In this document: one piece after another, positions 15,535-25,871 of the stretch
Position numbering within the stretch: the stretch's first letter is position 1
Layout of the letters: every line of letters starts with the position of its first letter
DNA from: Pelagibius marinus
GTDB taxonomy: Bacteria > Pseudomonadota > Alphaproteobacteria > Kiloniellales > Kiloniellaceae
Direction: 5' to 3'
NCBI RefSeq assembly: GCF_014925385.1
Contig: NZ_JACSDK010000009.1
Location: 1-64,000, forward strand
DNA: 64,000 bases
Notes under the pieces: model-generated
Seen by the model: the letters and a program-made list of their open reading frames with translations, nothing else
Database searches by the model: none
What the model was told of the DNA's origin: nothing
Translations under genes and position numbers: made by a program

Positions 15535-16607
15535 TGCAGCTCCGCCAGCTTCTCGGCCTGGTCGGCGGCGATCAGCGGATCGATCAGATCGTCCAGCGCC
15601 TCGCCGGTCAGCACCTTGTCCAGCTTGTAGAGCGTCACGTTGATGCGGTGGTCGGTGACGCGGCCTTGGGGGAAGTTGTAGGTGCGGATGCGCTCCGACC
15701 TGTCGCCGCTGCCGACCTGGCTCTTGCGGCTGGCCGCACGCTCGTCGATCTGCTGTTGGCGCTGCACCTCGTAGAGGCGCGCGCGCAGCACTTTCATGGC
15801 CTTGGCGCGGTTCTTGTGCTGCGACTTCTCGTCCTGGCACTGCACCACGACGCCGCTCGGCAGATGGGTGATGCGCACCGCCGAGTCGGTGGTGTTCACG
15901 TGCTGGCCGCCGGCGCCCTGGGAGCGGTAGGTATCGACGCGCAGGTCCTTTTCCTCGATGTGCACGTCCACTTCCTCGGCCTCCGGAAGGACGGCGACGG
16001 TGGCCGCCGAGGTGTGGATGCGCCCGCCCGACTCGGTCACCGGGACGCGCTGCACCCGGTGGGCGCCGGATTCGAACTTCAGGCGCGCGAAAACGCCGGG
16101 GCCGGAGATCTGCGCGCTGGCCTCCTTGTAGCCGCCGAGCTCGTTCTCCGAGGCGTCCATCATCTCGAAGCGCCAGCCCTGCAACTCCGCATAGCGCTGA
16201 TACATGCGCAGCAGGTCGGCGGCGAAGAGCGCCGCCTCGTCGCCGCCGGTGCCGGCGCGCACTTCCAGGATGGCGTTGCGTTCGTCGGCCTCGTCCTTGG
16301 GCAGCAGCAGAATCTTCAGCTTGTGCTCCAGATCCGGCAGCTTGGCCTTCAGCTCGTGGAACTCGCTCTCCGCCAGGCCGCGCATCTCGGCGTCCGAGCC
16401 GGGGTCGGCGATCAACTCGGCCAGGTCGGCCATCTCGTGCTGGGCGCCGCGCAGTTCCTCGATGCCCTGCACCACCGGGGTGAGGTCGGAGTATTCCTTC
16501 AGCATGGCCGTATGATCGGCCGAGCCGGGGTTGGGGTGGCTCGCCACCAGCTCCTGCAGCTCGTCGTAGCGGCTGAGTACGCGGTTCAGGCTGTCGTCCA
16601 GGTTCAC
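15531..16607 (-). CDS. prfA: Peptide chain release factor 1
   Basis: Recognises UAA and UAG stop codons in the ribosomal A site and triggers release of the finished chain. The 358-residue product has the RF1 codon-reading tripeptide PVT (in [10 protein letters not shown]) and the catalytic GGQ in GAGGQHVN near residue 230. The P-x-T tripeptide, rather than SPF, identifies RF1 and not RF2. The ATG at 16607 follows an AGGTAGGACC stretch. hemA lies 11 bases upstream and prmC overlaps downstream, forming part of a hisS-hemA-prfA-prmC run on the minus strand. Confidence 0.98.
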   Translation of the reverse strand: MNLDDSLNRVLSRYDELQELVASHPNPGSADHTAMLKEYSDLTPVVQGIEELRGAQHEMADLAELIADPGSDAEMRGLAESEFHELKAKLPDLEHKLKILLLPKDEADERNAILEVRAGTGGDEAALFAADLLRMYQRYAELQGWRFEMMDASENELGGYKEASAQISGPGVFARLKFESGAHRVQRVPVTESGGRIHTSAATVAVLPEAEEVDVHIEEKDLRVDTYRSQGAGGQHVNTTDSAVRITHLPSGVVVQCQDEKSQHKNRAKAMKVLRARLYEVQRQQQIDERAASRKSQVGSGDRSERIRTYNFPQGRVTDHRINVTLYKLDKVLTGEALDDLIDPLIAADQAEKLAELQ

Positions 16608-16618
16608 GGGGGTCCTAC

Positions 16619-17917
16619 CTAGTCTTTGTCCGCCCCGGCCCCGCCTTGCGGCAGGTCGAAGAGGCGGCGGATCATGTCTTCCAGCTGCACGGCCAGGGCG
16701 GGATCTTCCGCCACCGCCCGGCGCAGGGCCTCGGAAGGGTCGTGCAGCAGCTTGTTGACCAGCAGGCGCGTCGCCGCTTCGGCATCGGTCTCGCCGCTTT
16801 CCAGCACCTGCTGACGCACCGCATCGAAATGGTGGCGCAGCGCCACCACCGAGGGGATGGCCGGGCGTTCGGCCTGGGCGCGCAGAAAGGCGGCCAATTC
16901 GTCCTCGACGATGCCCCAGGCCATAGCGCTGGCCGCGGCGCGGCCGCCCGACTGCCGGCTGGCCAGGCGCTCCAGGTCGTCCAGGTCGTAGACGAAGGCG
17001 TCTTCCAGATCGCCGGTGCCCGGCTCGATGTCGGCCGGCACCCCGGCGTCGATCAGCAGCACCGGACGGTGCCGCCGCCGCTTCAAGGCCGCGGCGACCT
17101 GCGCGTGGCCCAGGGTGAAGCGGCCGGTGCCGGCGTCGGAGATGACGATATCGGCTTCCGCAAGGTGCTGTTCAAGCTCTTCCCAGGGCGCGAAGTTGCA
17201 GCCCAGACGCCGGGCCATGGCCTCGGCGCGGTGCGGCGAAGGGTGCATGAGCAGGCGCTGTGTCACCCCGGCGGCGGCGAAGTCGTCGCTCAGCATCTCG
17301 CCCATCTCGCCGAGCCCCACCCACAGGAGGTTCAGGCCGTCGAAGCGGCCGAAGAGGTCGCGCGCCACCTGGGTCGCGGCCAGCGTCATGGAGCTGGCCT
17401 GCTGGCCCACCGGGGTTTCGCGGCGCACCCGCTTGGCCGCGGCGAAGGCCGCCTGGGCGGCGGCGGCCAGCAAGGGCCCGGCGGTCCCGGCTTCCTGGGC
17501 GGCGCGGTAGCACTGCTTCACCTGGCCCAGGATCTGCGGCTCGCCCAGCACCTGGCTGTCCAGGGAGGCGGCCACGCCCAGCAGGTGGCGCAGGGCGTCG
17601 GGCCCCATGTGGCTGTAGCTCTGCCCGGCCAGGTCGGCCGGGGCGCAGCCGGCGGCGGCGGCGATGAGCTGCAGCAGCGCGCCGGCGACCCGCTGGCCCG
17701 GCCGCGGCACCACCAGGAACTCGAGGCGCTCGCAGGTGGCCAGCACCAGCGCTTCTTCGCAGTTCAGGTTCTTCACGGCCGCGATGAGGCTGGCCTGGTC
17801 CGGGTCCTCGGCGAAGAGCGCGTCGCGCAGCGGCGCCGCGACCGTGCGGGCGTTGACGCCGAACAGCAGCAGACGGTTCAGGGGATCTTCCGTGGTCTCC
17901 GGCGCCGAGAGGGACAT
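16619..17917 (-). CDS. hemA: Glutamyl-tRNA reductase
   Basis: Reduces glutamyl-tRNA to glutamate-1-semialdehyde with NADPH, the first step of C5-pathway tetrapyrrole synthesis. The 432-residue protein shows the N-terminal catalytic domain with the nucleophile cysteine in LATCERLEF near residue 61, an NADPH-binding domain (GLGEMGEML near 195) and a helical C-terminal dimerisation domain. In most members the active-site motif reads TCNR(T/V)E; here it is TCERLE, so a conserved Asn is replaced by Glu. A C5 pathway in an alphaproteobacterium is notable, because most use 5-aminolevulinate synthase (also named hemA). The two enzymes may coexist. It lies 10 bases after hisS. Confidence 0.92.
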   Translation of the reverse strand: MSLSAPETTEDPLNRLLLFGVNARTVAAPLRDALFAEDPDQASLIAAVKNLNCEEALVLATCERLEFLVVPRPGQRVAGALLQLIAAAAGCAPADLAGQSYSHMGPDALRHLLGVAASLDSQVLGEPQILGQVKQCYRAAQEAGTAGPLLAAAAQAAFAAAKRVRRETPVGQQASSMTLAATQVARDLFGRFDGLNLLWVGLGEMGEMLSDDFAAAGVTQRLLMHPSPHRAEAMARRLGCNFAPWEELEQHLAEADIVISDAGTGRFTLGHAQVAAALKRRRHRPVLLIDAGVPADIEPGTGDLEDAFVYDLDDLERLASRQSGGRAAASAMAWGIVEDELAAFLRAQAERPAIPSVVALRHHFDAVRQQVLESGETDAEAATRLLVNKLLHDPSEALRRAVAEDPALAVQLEDMIRRLFDLPQGGAGADKD

Positions 17918-17927
17918 GGCGCGCCCG

Positions 17928-19199
17928 CTAAGACAGGCGGGACAGGCGCTCGGCCAGGCTATTCAGCGGGACGAGTTCCTGCTCCCCCGAATCGAGGTCG
18001 CGCAGCGTGGTGCTGTCTGCCGCCAGCTCTTCGTCACCGAACAGCAGGGCGGCGCGGGCGTTCATCTTGTTGGCGCGCTGCAGGCGCTTCTTCAGGTTGC
18101 CCGAATAGCCGAGTTCCACCACGAAGCCGGCATGGCGCAGGCCCTGGGCTACCTTCAGCGCCGTCGCCTGCGCCGCCTCGCCCACCGGCACCACGGCAAT
18201 GGGACGCGGCGCCGCGATGTCCGCTTCCAGCAGCATGGCCAGGCGCTCCACGCCCGAGGCCCAGCCGACGCCCGGCGTCTGCGGCCCGCCCATGGTCTTG
18301 ATCAGGCCATCGTAGCGCCCGCCGGCCATGACCGCGCTCTGCGCGCCCAGGCGGTCGGTGGTGAACTCGAAGGCCGTGTGGCAGTAGTAATCGAGGCCGC
18401 GCACCAGCCGCGGGTTCAGGGTGTAGGCGATGCCCAGGTTGTCGAGGCCCTGGAGGACTTCAGCGAAGAAATCGCGGCTTTCGCTGTTGAGGTAGTCCGC
18501 GAAGAGCGGCGCCCCGGCGACCAGCTCGCGGTCGCCCGCGTCCTTGGAATCGAGGATGCGCAGCGGATTGCGGGTCAGGCGCTCGCGGCTGTCCTCGGAA
18601 AGCGCATCGACGTGCGCGGAAAAGTAGGCCACCAGGGCCTCGCGGTAGGCGGCGCGGCTGTCCGGATCGCCCAGGGTGTTCAGCTCCAGGGTCACCGCGT
18701 CCTTCAGGCCCAGCACTTCCAGAATCTGCGCCCCGCAGGCGATGACCTCCACGTCGGCGAGCGGCTGCGGCACGCCGATCAGCTCGACGCCGATCTGGTG
18801 GAACTGGCGCTGGCGGCCCTTCTGCGGGCGCTCGTGGCGAAACATCGGCCCGGCGTAGAACACCTTCAGCGGCACCTGCTGGGCCAGGCCGCCGGAGATG
18901 AAGGCCCGCGCCACCCCCGCGGTGTTTTCCGGGCGCAGGGTGATGGTGGCGTTCTCTTCGTCCTTGGCACTGCCCTTACCGCTGCCCATGGCGAAGGTGT
19001 ACATCTCCTTCGTCACGATGTCGGAGGTGTCGCCCAGGGTGCGCTTGAAGACCTCCGTGAACTCGAAGATCGGCGTCGCCATCTCGTGGAAGCCGTAGAG
19101 CGCGGCGACCTCGCGTGAGCTGTCCACCACCTTGCGGTGGCGGCGCATGGCCTCGGGCAAAAGGTCGTGGGTGCCCCTGACGGGTTGCAGGCTGCTCAA
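17928..19199 (-). CDS. hisS: Histidine-tRNA ligase
   Basis: Class II aminoacyl-tRNA synthetase that charges tRNA-His. Motif 1 lies in the N-terminal third, motif 2 is visible as the FRHERPQKGRQRQFHQIG region near 115-130, and the histidine-specific motif GLDYYCHTAFEF near residue 260 is intact. A C-terminal anticodon-binding domain of about 90 residues follows. The length of 423 residues is standard. The ATG at 19199 is followed by SSLQPVRGTHDLLP, the usual HisRS beginning. It lies 21 bases downstream of ispG on the same strand. Confidence 0.97.
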   Translation of the reverse strand: MSSLQPVRGTHDLLPEAMRRHRKVVDSSREVAALYGFHEMATPIFEFTEVFKRTLGDTSDIVTKEMYTFAMGSGKGSAKDEENATITLRPENTAGVARAFISGGLAQQVPLKVFYAGPMFRHERPQKGRQRQFHQIGVELIGVPQPLADVEVIACGAQILEVLGLKDAVTLELNTLGDPDSRAAYREALVAYFSAHVDALSEDSRERLTRNPLRILDSKDAGDRELVAGAPLFADYLNSESRDFFAEVLQGLDNLGIAYTLNPRLVRGLDYYCHTAFEFTTDRLGAQSAVMAGGRYDGLIKTMGGPQTPGVGWASGVERLAMLLEADIAAPRPIAVVPVGEAAQATALKVAQGLRHAGFVVELGYSGNLKKRLQRANKMNARAALLFGDEELAADSTTLRDLDSGEQELVPLNSLAERLSRLS

Positions 19200-19220
19200 G
19201 CGATCTGCTCCAGAAAGGGG

Positions 19221-20378
19221 CTAAGAGGCGGCCGCGGCGGGGGCCGTGGACCCGGCCTCCGCCTCGGCGTCTTCGGCGGCCTTTGCCGCTTCAATCTCCG
19301 CCGCCTTGGCTTCGACCAATTCCACCAGATGGTCGACGATGTCGCCGTCCTTAAGGCGGTGGTCGGGCAGACCGTTGATGTAGACCTGGTGCGTGCCGCG
19401 CCCGCCGCCGGTGAAGCCGACGTCGGTCATCAGCGCCTCGCCGGGGCCGTTGACCACGCAGCCGATCACCGAGACGGTCATCGGGGTGGTGATGTGGGAA
19501 AGACGCTGTTCCAGCACCTCGACGGTCTTGATGACCTGGAACTGCTGGCGCGCGCAGGAAGGGCAGGAGATCACGTTGACGCCGCGATGGCGCAGGTTCA
19601 GCGCCTTCAGGATGTCGAAGCCGACCTTGATCTCCTCCACCGGGTCGGCGGAGAGCGACACGCGGATGGTGTCGCCGATGCCGGCCCACAGCAGGTTGCC
19701 GATGCCGATCGACGACTTGATGGTGCCGCTCCTCAGGCCGCCGGCCTCGGTCACGCCGAGGTGCAGCGGGTAGTCGCAGGCCTCGGCCAGCGCCATGTAG
19801 GCGGCCACGGCCAGGAAGACGTCGGAGGCCTTGCAGGAGATCTTGAACTCGAAGAAGTCCTCGTCCTCCAGGATGCGCGCGTGGTTCAGCGCGCTCTCCA
19901 CCATGGCCTCGGGGCAGGGCTCGCCGTAACGCTCAAGCAGCTCCTTCTCCAGCGAGCCGGCGTTGACGCCGATCCGCATGGAGCAGTTGTTGTCGCGCGC
20001 CGCCCTTACCACCTCGCGCACGCGCTCGCGCGAGCCGATGTTGCCCGGATTGATGCGCAGGCAGGCGGCGCCGGCCTCCGCCGCCTCGATGCCGCGGCGG
20101 TAGTGGAAATGGATGTCGGCGACGATGGGGACCGTCACCTCCGGAATGATCTTCTTCAGCGCCGCCGTAGAGTCCTCGTCGGGACAGGAGATCCGCACGA
20201 TGTCGGCCCCGGCCATCTCCAACGCGCGCACCTGCTCGATGGTGGCCTGGACGTCGCTGGTGAGCGTGTTGGTCATGGACTGGACGGTGATCGGTGCATC
20301 GCCCCCGACCGGCACCTTGCCGACGTGAATCTGGCGCGACTTGCGCCGCAGAATATCGCGATAGGGGCGAACGCTCAT
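19221..20378 (-). CDS. ispG: 4-hydroxy-3-methylbut-2-en-1-yl diphosphate synthase IspG (GcpE)
   Basis: Iron-sulphur enzyme of the methylerythritol phosphate pathway, reducing the cyclic diphosphate to HMBPP for isoprenoid synthesis. The N-terminal TIM-barrel begins with the conserved [20 protein letters not shown]. The cluster ligands appear as CPSC (in [12 protein letters not shown]) with a third cysteine near [10 protein letters not shown]. The ATG at 20378 gives 385 residues; the longer frame from 20444 adds a Pro-rich piece without homologous character. The C-terminus has an Ala/Glu-rich tail of about 35 residues not typical of the family. The usual gene order rodZ-ispG-hisS is kept. Confidence 0.96.
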   Translation of the reverse strand: MSVRPYRDILRRKSRQIHVGKVPVGGDAPITVQSMTNTLTSDVQATIEQVRALEMAGADIVRISCPDEDSTAALKKIIPEVTVPIVADIHFHYRRGIEAAEAGAACLRINPGNIGSRERVREVVRAARDNNCSMRIGVNAGSLEKELLERYGEPCPEAMVESALNHARILEDEDFFEFKISCKASDVFLAVAAYMALAEACDYPLHLGVTEAGGLRSGTIKSSIGIGNLLWAGIGDTIRVSLSADPVEEIKVGFDILKALNLRHRGVNVISCPSCARQQFQVIKTVEVLEQRLSHITTPMTVSVIGCVVNGPGEALMTDVGFTGGGRGTHQVYINGLPDHRLKDGDIVDHLVELVEAKAAEIEAAKAAEDAEAEAGSTAPAAAAS

Positions 20379-20501
20379 GCCTACTGTCCTAAAAATGTAA
20401 CGCGGGCGGGCCGGCGGCAGAGGCCGCGGCGCCCCGGTTGGCACCTGAGCGCAACATGCGCCGAAACGCCGGAAACTTCAAGGCGGCAGCCGGAAATGAC
20501 A

Positions 20502-20533
20502 GAGGCCGGCGCCCCGTTTCGGGGACCGGCCTC
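20502..20533 (-). terminator. Stem-loop after rodZ
   Basis: GAGGCCGG (20502-20509) pairs with CCGGCCTC (20526-20533), with an inner GCCCC / GGGG-C pair and a short loop. It lies just after the rodZ stop, in its reading direction. On the minus strand only CTGTCATTT follows, so it is a weak intrinsic terminator or a processing hairpin between rodZ and ispG. Confidence 0.45.
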
Positions 20534-20565
20534 GGGTCCTTGGATTCGCCCGAAAGGGACGCCTG

Positions 20566-21946
20566 CTAGTTGCTCGCGCCGCCCAGCAGTGCTTCCGGAT
20601 TCAGCGGGATATTGCGGCGGACGGCGCCGACCGGGCCCAGCGGGGCCAGGGCGCGGCCGTCGACCAGGATCTCCAGGCCGCCGGCGTTGCCGGTCAGCAG
20701 GGTCAGGTCGTCCTGATTGGGCACCTGGTAGGTGTCGCCCACCCGCAGCACGCGGGTCAGCAGCAGGGTGCCCTGGCGGTCACGGACCTGCACCCAGGCG
20801 TCCTGGCTGGCCTTGAGGACAATCCGGGCGTCGGCGTTCTCGGCGCCGTAGACCTGCGGCTCGTGGTTGGTGAGGAAGGCCGTCGCCGGGGTGCCGTTGT
20901 CCGGCGCCGCCGGAATCGCGTAGGGCTCGCTGCTCGCCGGAGTCTCGCCGGCCGCGGCCGGCGTTTCAGCCGCCTCAGGCGCTTCGGGGGCCGCCACGGC
21001 CACCTGCGGTGCGCTTTCCGCGGCGGCGCCTGAGATGTCGGCCGCCTGGGGGGCCGCCAGAGGGTCCGCCTGGGGAGCGGTCGGCTGCGTCACCATGCTG
21101 TCCGCGGCGATCGCCGGGGCGCTCTCTTCGGCGGCGGGCGGCGCCGCCGGGGTTTCAGGGGCCGGCGCGGCGCCTTCGGGTGCCGCCCGGGCCGGGGTTT
21201 CCTCGGCCGGGGTCGCCGTCGCGGCCGTTTCTGACGTATCGGAGGCCGGCGCCTCGGCCGGCAGGGCGGCGCTCTGCGTCGGCGTCTCGGCCGCCGGGGC
21301 CGCAGGGGCCGCCGGGGCCGGGGTCCCCTTGGCGGCGCCCGCGGTCTGCGCCGTGGCCCTGGGCGCGGGGGTCGCCGTCGACCAGTTCCTGCAGGCGCTC
21401 GGGCACCGGGGCGACCAGGTCGCCGAGGCTTTCGCCGTTGTTGGACAGGTAGAACCACACACCGTAAGCACCGGCGAACAGCAGCGCCGCCACCAGGAAG
21501 ACCGCGCCGCCGGGCATCTTGCCCTCGGGCGCCGGGGTCGGGAAATGCAGCTTGGTCTGGCTGTCCAGGCCCTCGACCTCGCTCTTGAAGCGCTCGACCA
21601 CCTGTTCGCCGTCCAGGCCGAGGTAGTCGGCATAGCTGCGCACGAAGCCGACCGCGTAGGTCGCGCCGGGCAGGTTCTCGTACTGGCCGCGCTCGATGGC
21701 GTCGAGGTAGGAATAGCGGATGCAGAGCACTTCGGCGATGGAGCGCAGGTCCTGGCCGACCTGCTGGCGTGCCCGGATCAGGGTATCCGACACGCTTTCG
21801 CCCTGGAATTCCTGCTTGATGGCGATCTCAGGCGCGTCTTCCCGCTCGACCAGCTTGGGTTCCCCCAGTTTGGGTTCACCCTGCGTCGGTTCCCCGAGCT
21901 TGGGCTCTTCGCGCTTACGTTCGCTCTTCTTCAACGGGTGTGCCAC
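20566..21946 (-). pseudogene. rodZ: RodZ-like cell-shape protein, split by a one-base frameshift
   Basis: RodZ links the MreB cytoskeleton to the wall machinery. The N-terminal half (21946 down to about 21371; the open frame runs to 21155) has a tandem EPKLGE-type start, a helix-turn-helix domain (about residues 50-115, VSDTLIRARQQVGQDLRSIAE) and a membrane helix (about 147-168). The C-terminal half is in another frame (about 21370 down to 20566): an Ala/Pro/Glu-rich linker followed by the DUF4115 periplasmic domain (DARIVLKASQDAWVQVRDRQ... VPNQDDLTLLTGNAGG). The whole locus is 1381 bases, one more than a multiple of three. Removing one C from the C5 run (plus-strand G run 21367-21371) rejoins ELVDGDP to the linker frame. 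Either a sequencing error in a homopolymer or a true mutation explains this. If it is an error, the gene is intact with about 459 residues. Confidence 0.85.
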
Positions 21947-22098
21947 GGGTTCTCACAAGTTCCGGACTGGGGACTGCGCCAAATCTGTGATCAGGCGCCA
22001 ATTTTTTGGCGCGTCGAGACCGCTACGCGCTTGGCAGTCGTCTTCGCCGGCACTGCATGCCTGAACATTAACAATTTTCTCTCTGCCGCAGCAACGCG

Positions 22099-24381
22099 TT
22101 AGATCGGGATGTCGCGATCCGATGCGTAAGACCTTAACTTCTCCCGAATACTGTGATCCGGCAAAGTTAATAATTGCTTTATGGAGTCCTGCAGCGGCTC
22201 AACTTCCAGGGCGCGCACCATGGTCTTTACCTGGTCGACGGCCTGGGGCGCCATGGAGAGGCGGCGCACGCCGCAACCGATCAGCGCCATGGCCTCCACC
22301 GGGTGGCCGGCCATCTCCCCACAGGCAGTCAGCGGCACGCCGTGTTCGGCAGCCTGCTGGGCGATATTGCGCACGAAGGTCAGCACCGCCGGCGACAGTG
22401 TGTCATAGCGCCGGGCCAACCGCGGGTTGTTGCGGTCGGCGGCGAAGAGAAACTGCACCAGGTCGTTGGTGCCCAGCGAGACGAAGTCGCAGCGCGGCAG
22501 CAGCTGCGGCAGTTGCAGGGCCAGCGCCGGCACCTCCAGCATGGCGCCGATCTTGATTTCCGCCGGCAGGCGGTCGCCGAAGGCCTTTTCGCGGTCGATC
22601 TCGCGCTGCAGCAGCTCCTTGGCCGCCTCGAACTCGGCGACATCGCTGACCATGGGGAACATGACCGAAAGGCTGCGCCCGGCCGCCGCATGCAGCAGGG
22701 CGCGCAGCTGACGGCGCAGCAGCGCCGGGCGGTCGAGGCCGATACGGATGGCGCGCCAGCCCATGGCCGGGTTGTCCTCGTCGTGGCCGCGCCAGTAAGG
22801 CAGCACCTTGTCGCCGCCCACGTCGAGGGTGCGAAAGACCACGGTCTTACCCTCGGCCGCGTCCAGGATGCGGCTGTAGATATCGGTCTGGGTGGGCACG
22901 TCGGGAAAGGAGTCGCGGATCATGAAGGGCACTTCGGTGCGGTAGAGCCCGATGCCCTCGGCGCCGCCCTCCTCCAGGTGCGGCAGGTCGATCATCAGGC
23001 CGGCATTGATCAGCAGCGTGATGTCGACGCCGTCGCGCGAGACCGAGGGCAGGTCGCGCACCGCGCGAAAGGCTTCCTTCTGGCGTTCCTTGGCGGCCAT
23101 GCTCTCGACGAAGCCGGCGCGCACGGCTTCGCTGGGACGCAGCAGCACCTGCCCGGTCTCTCCGTCGACGATGATCTGGTCGCCCTCGCGCACCTCCGTA
23201 GTGATGCCGGCGCAGCGCCCGATCATGGGGATCTGCAGGGCGCGAGCGACGATGGCGACGTGGGAGGTCGGCGCCCCATGCTCCAGGACCACCGCGCGCA
23301 GGCGGCTCGGGTCGTAGTCCAGCAGTTCGGCCGGCCCCAGGTCTGCGGCGATCAGCACCATGTCATCCGGCAGCTCTTCTTCGCGCTGCCGCTCGTCGAG
23401 GCGCAGCAGGTGATGCAGCAGGCGGTTGCCCAGGTCGTCCAGGTCGGCCAGGCGCGCGCGCAGATAGGGGTCCTTGATGGCGGCCATGCGCGCGCGGGTT
23501 TCGTTCTGGATCTTCTGCACCGCCGCCTCGGCGGTCAGGCCGCCGCGCACGGCGTCGTGCATGCGCCTGAGCCAGCCGCGGTCGTCGGCAAACATACGAT
23601 AGGTCTCCAGCACCTCGCGGTGCTCGCCGTCGCGCGCCACCTCGCTGCGCGCCAGCATGACGTCCAGGGCGTCGCGCATCTCGCCCAGGGCGTCGTCCAG
23701 GCGCGTCAGCTCGGCATCCGGATCCTCGGCCACCACCTGGGTGATGACGATGCCGCGCTGATGCGGCACGGCGGTGCCGATGGCCAGGCCCTCGTTCAGC
23801 ACCATGCCGCTGAGCCGGCCCGGCATGGCGCCGCCCTCGCCGCCCGGCGTGGCGGCGGTGAGGTCCAGCAGACGGTCGCCGGCCAGCAGCTCGGCCAGGA
23901 CCATGGCCACGGTTTCCAGCGCCTCGACCTCTTCCTCGGTGTAGTTGCGCTGAGTGCGGTTCTGCACCACCAGCACGCCGAGCAGCCGCCCGCCGCGCAT
24001 GATCGGCACGCCCATGAGGGACTGGTAGACCTCTTCACCGGTCTCCGGGAAGTAGGCGAAGTTGGGGTGACTCTGGGCGTCGGCCAGGGCGACGGGGCGC
24101 GCCTGCGCGGCGATGAGGCCGACCAGGCCCTGGTTGACCCGGATCCGCAGCTTGTGCACGGCGGCCGGCTTCAGGCCCTTGGTGGCGAAGAGTTCCAGCA
24201 CCTCGCCGCTGCGCATCACGTAGATGGAGCAGACCTCGGCGACGATATCCTGGGCGATCAGGTCGACGACCTTGTCCAGACGCACCTGGCTGGAGCCGCC
24301 GCCCTTCATCAGATCGCGCAGCAGCCGCAGCAAGCGGCGCGATCCCGCCCAGCCGTGATCCGTGCCTGTCGGGCCCGTCAT
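22099..24381 (-). CDS. ptsP: Phosphoenolpyruvate-protein phosphotransferase PtsP (enzyme I-Ntr)
   Basis: First enzyme of the nitrogen phosphotransferase relay, which takes phosphate from PEP and passes it to NPr and EIIA-Ntr to control metabolism and potassium balance. The 760-residue protein has an N-terminal GAF domain (about 20-165), which separates it from sugar-type enzyme I. The phosphohistidine domain follows, with the active histidine in GAPTSHVAIVARAL near 370, and then a PEP-binding TIM barrel with DRPALLRRQLRALLHAA and the LGTNDLVQF motif. It lies 42 bases downstream of lysC on the same strand, an arrangement common in Rhodospirillales. The GAF domain probably binds glutamine or a similar nitrogen signal. 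Confidence 0.96.
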   Translation of the reverse strand: MTGPTGTDHGWAGSRRLLRLLRDLMKGGGSSQVRLDKVVDLIAQDIVAEVCSIYVMRSGEVLELFATKGLKPAAVHKLRIRVNQGLVGLIAAQARPVALADAQSHPNFAYFPETGEEVYQSLMGVPIMRGGRLLGVLVVQNRTQRNYTEEEVEALETVAMVLAELLAGDRLLDLTAATPGGEGGAMPGRLSGMVLNEGLAIGTAVPHQRGIVITQVVAEDPDAELTRLDDALGEMRDALDVMLARSEVARDGEHREVLETYRMFADDRGWLRRMHDAVRGGLTAEAAVQKIQNETRARMAAIKDPYLRARLADLDDLGNRLLHHLLRLDERQREEELPDDMVLIAADLGPAELLDYDPSRLRAVVLEHGAPTSHVAIVARALQIPMIGRCAGITTEVREGDQIIVDGETGQVLLRPSEAVRAGFVESMAAKERQKEAFRAVRDLPSVSRDGVDITLLINAGLMIDLPHLEEGGAEGIGLYRTEVPFMIRDSFPDVPTQTDIYSRILDAAEGKTVVFRTLDVGGDKVLPYWRGHDEDNPAMGWRAIRIGLDRPALLRRQLRALLHAAAGRSLSVMFPMVSDVAEFEAAKELLQREIDREKAFGDRLPAEIKIGAMLEVPALALQLPQLLPRCDFVSLGTNDLVQFLFAADRNNPRLARRYDTLSPAVLTFVRNIAQQAAEHGVPLTACGEMAGHPVEAMALIGCGVRRLSMAPQAVDQVKTMVRALEVEPLQDSIKQLLTLPDHSIREKLRSYASDRDIPI

Positions 24382-24423
24382 GATCCGGTCCCCCGGCGTT
24401 TCCGCCGTGTTGCGTGAGGCGTT

Positions 24424-25644
24424 CTAGGCCGCATCCAGGCCGTAGGCGGTGTGGAGACCGCGCAACGCCAGTTCGGTGTATTCCTCGGCGATCAGCACCG
24501 AGACCTTGATTTCGGAGGTGGAGATCACCTGGATATTGATACCGCGTTCGGCCAGTGCCGTGAACATCTGCTGGGCGACGCCCGCGTGGCTGCGCATGCC
24601 CACGCCGATGACGGAAACCTTCACCACATTGGGATCGGACAACAGCTGGTCGAAACCGAGCTCCGCCTGGCGGTCGCGCAGCACCTGCTCGGCGCGCCCC
24701 AGGTCGGCCCGGCTGACCGTGAAGGTCAGGTCGGTACGCTCGGTCTCGGCCGAGACGTTCTGCACGATCATGTCGACGTTGATGGCCGCCTGTGACAGCG
24801 GGCCGAAGATCTTGGCGGCGACGCCCGGCTGGTCCGGCACGCGCAGCAGCGTGATCTTGGCTTCGTCGCGGCTGTAGGCGATGCCGGATACAAGGGCTTG
24901 TTCCACGATCTCATCCTCGTCGACGACTAGGGTTCCGGGAGAATCTTCAAAGCTGGACACCACCTGAACCCGCACGTGGTGCTTCATGGCCATCTCGACG
25001 GAGCGGGTCTGCAGGACCTTGGCCCCCTGGGAGGCCATTTCCAGCATTTCCTCGTAGGTGATTCTATCCAGCTTGCGGGCCTTGGCAACGATGCGCGGGT
25101 CGGTGGTGTAGACGCCGTCCACATCGGTGTAGATATCACAGCGCTCCGCCTGCAGGGCCGCCGCCAGCGCGACCGCCGAGGTGTCCGAGCCGCCGCGGCC
25201 CAGCGTGGTGATGCGGCCCTGGGGGTCGATGCCCTGGAAGCCGGCGACCACGGCCACCTGGCCCTCGCCGAAGCGGCGCACCATGTCCTGCACGTCGATT
25301 TCCTCGATGCGCGCGGAGCCGTGGGAATCATCGGTGCGGATCGGGATCTGCCAACCCATCCAGGAGCGCGCCGGCACCCCCATGGACTGCAGCACGACGG
25401 CCATGAGGCCGGAGGTCACCTGCTCGCCGGAGGAGACCACCACGTCGTATTCGCGCAGATCGGCGAGGTTGGCGGCGTCGCTGACCAGCTGGACCATGGA
25501 ATTGGTCACCCCGGCCATGGCGGAGACCACCACCGCAACCTCGTTGCCGCGCTCGACCTCCGCCTTCACGCGCGAGGCCGCGCGGCGGATGCGCTCCAGA
25601 TCGGCAACCGAAGTGCCCCCGAACTTCATCACAATACGGGCCAT
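24424..25644 (-). CDS. lysC: Aspartate kinase
   Basis: Phosphorylates aspartate, the first step towards lysine, threonine, methionine and diaminopimelate. The N-terminal kinase domain begins with MARIVMKFGGTSV, and GRGGSDTSAVALAAAL near residue 150 lies in the catalytic pocket. Two ACT domains in the last 150 residues provide feedback control by lysine and/or threonine. At 406 residues it is the standard monofunctional form. An internal start giving a separate beta subunit is possible, as in other lysC genes, but not evident. It is divergent from ubiG, with a 227-base gap that shows no clear operator. Confidence 0.97.
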   Translation of the reverse strand: MARIVMKFGGTSVADLERIRRAASRVKAEVERGNEVAVVVSAMAGVTNSMVQLVSDAANLADLREYDVVVSSGEQVTSGLMAVVLQSMGVPARSWMGWQIPIRTDDSHGSARIEEIDVQDMVRRFGEGQVAVVAGFQGIDPQGRITTLGRGGSDTSAVALAAALQAERCDIYTDVDGVYTTDPRIVAKARKLDRITYEEMLEMASQGAKVLQTRSVEMAMKHHVRVQVVSSFEDSPGTLVVDEDEIVEQALVSGIAYSRDEAKITLLRVPDQPGVAAKIFGPLSQAAINVDMIVQNVSAETERTDLTFTVSRADLGRAEQVLRDRQAELGFDQLLSDPNVVKVSVIGVGMRSHAGVAQQMFTALAERGINIQVISTSEIKVSVLIAEEYTELALRGLHTAYGLDAA

Positions 25645-25871
25645 GGTCGTCCCAGCCGTCTTGCCCCCGAAATGCTGCGAGATAGAGTCCCTCGGATAGG
25701 GCGGATCTCAGCGTCCCCGTCCGGGCTTCGGCGCCTAGCCTTGGCGGTTGCCCGAAAAGCGGCGGCTATCCATACTCGCAGCGATGCCGCAGTGCAAGAG
25801 CAAGGCGGGTTTCGGCCGCCCGCGACGGGTGCAGGACGCAGGATCGAGGCACAGGTTTGAGGCAGGGAAGC

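Noticed and set aside
15648-18301. Long plus-strand frames over prfA and hemA
   Set aside because: Shadows of the confident minus-strand genes, without motifs or ribosome sites.
21995-22012. GCGCCAA-TTTT-TTGGCGC as the terminator of ptsP or promoter of rodZ
   Set aside because: It lies upstream of rodZ and downstream of ptsP, but no T-run follows and no function can be argued.
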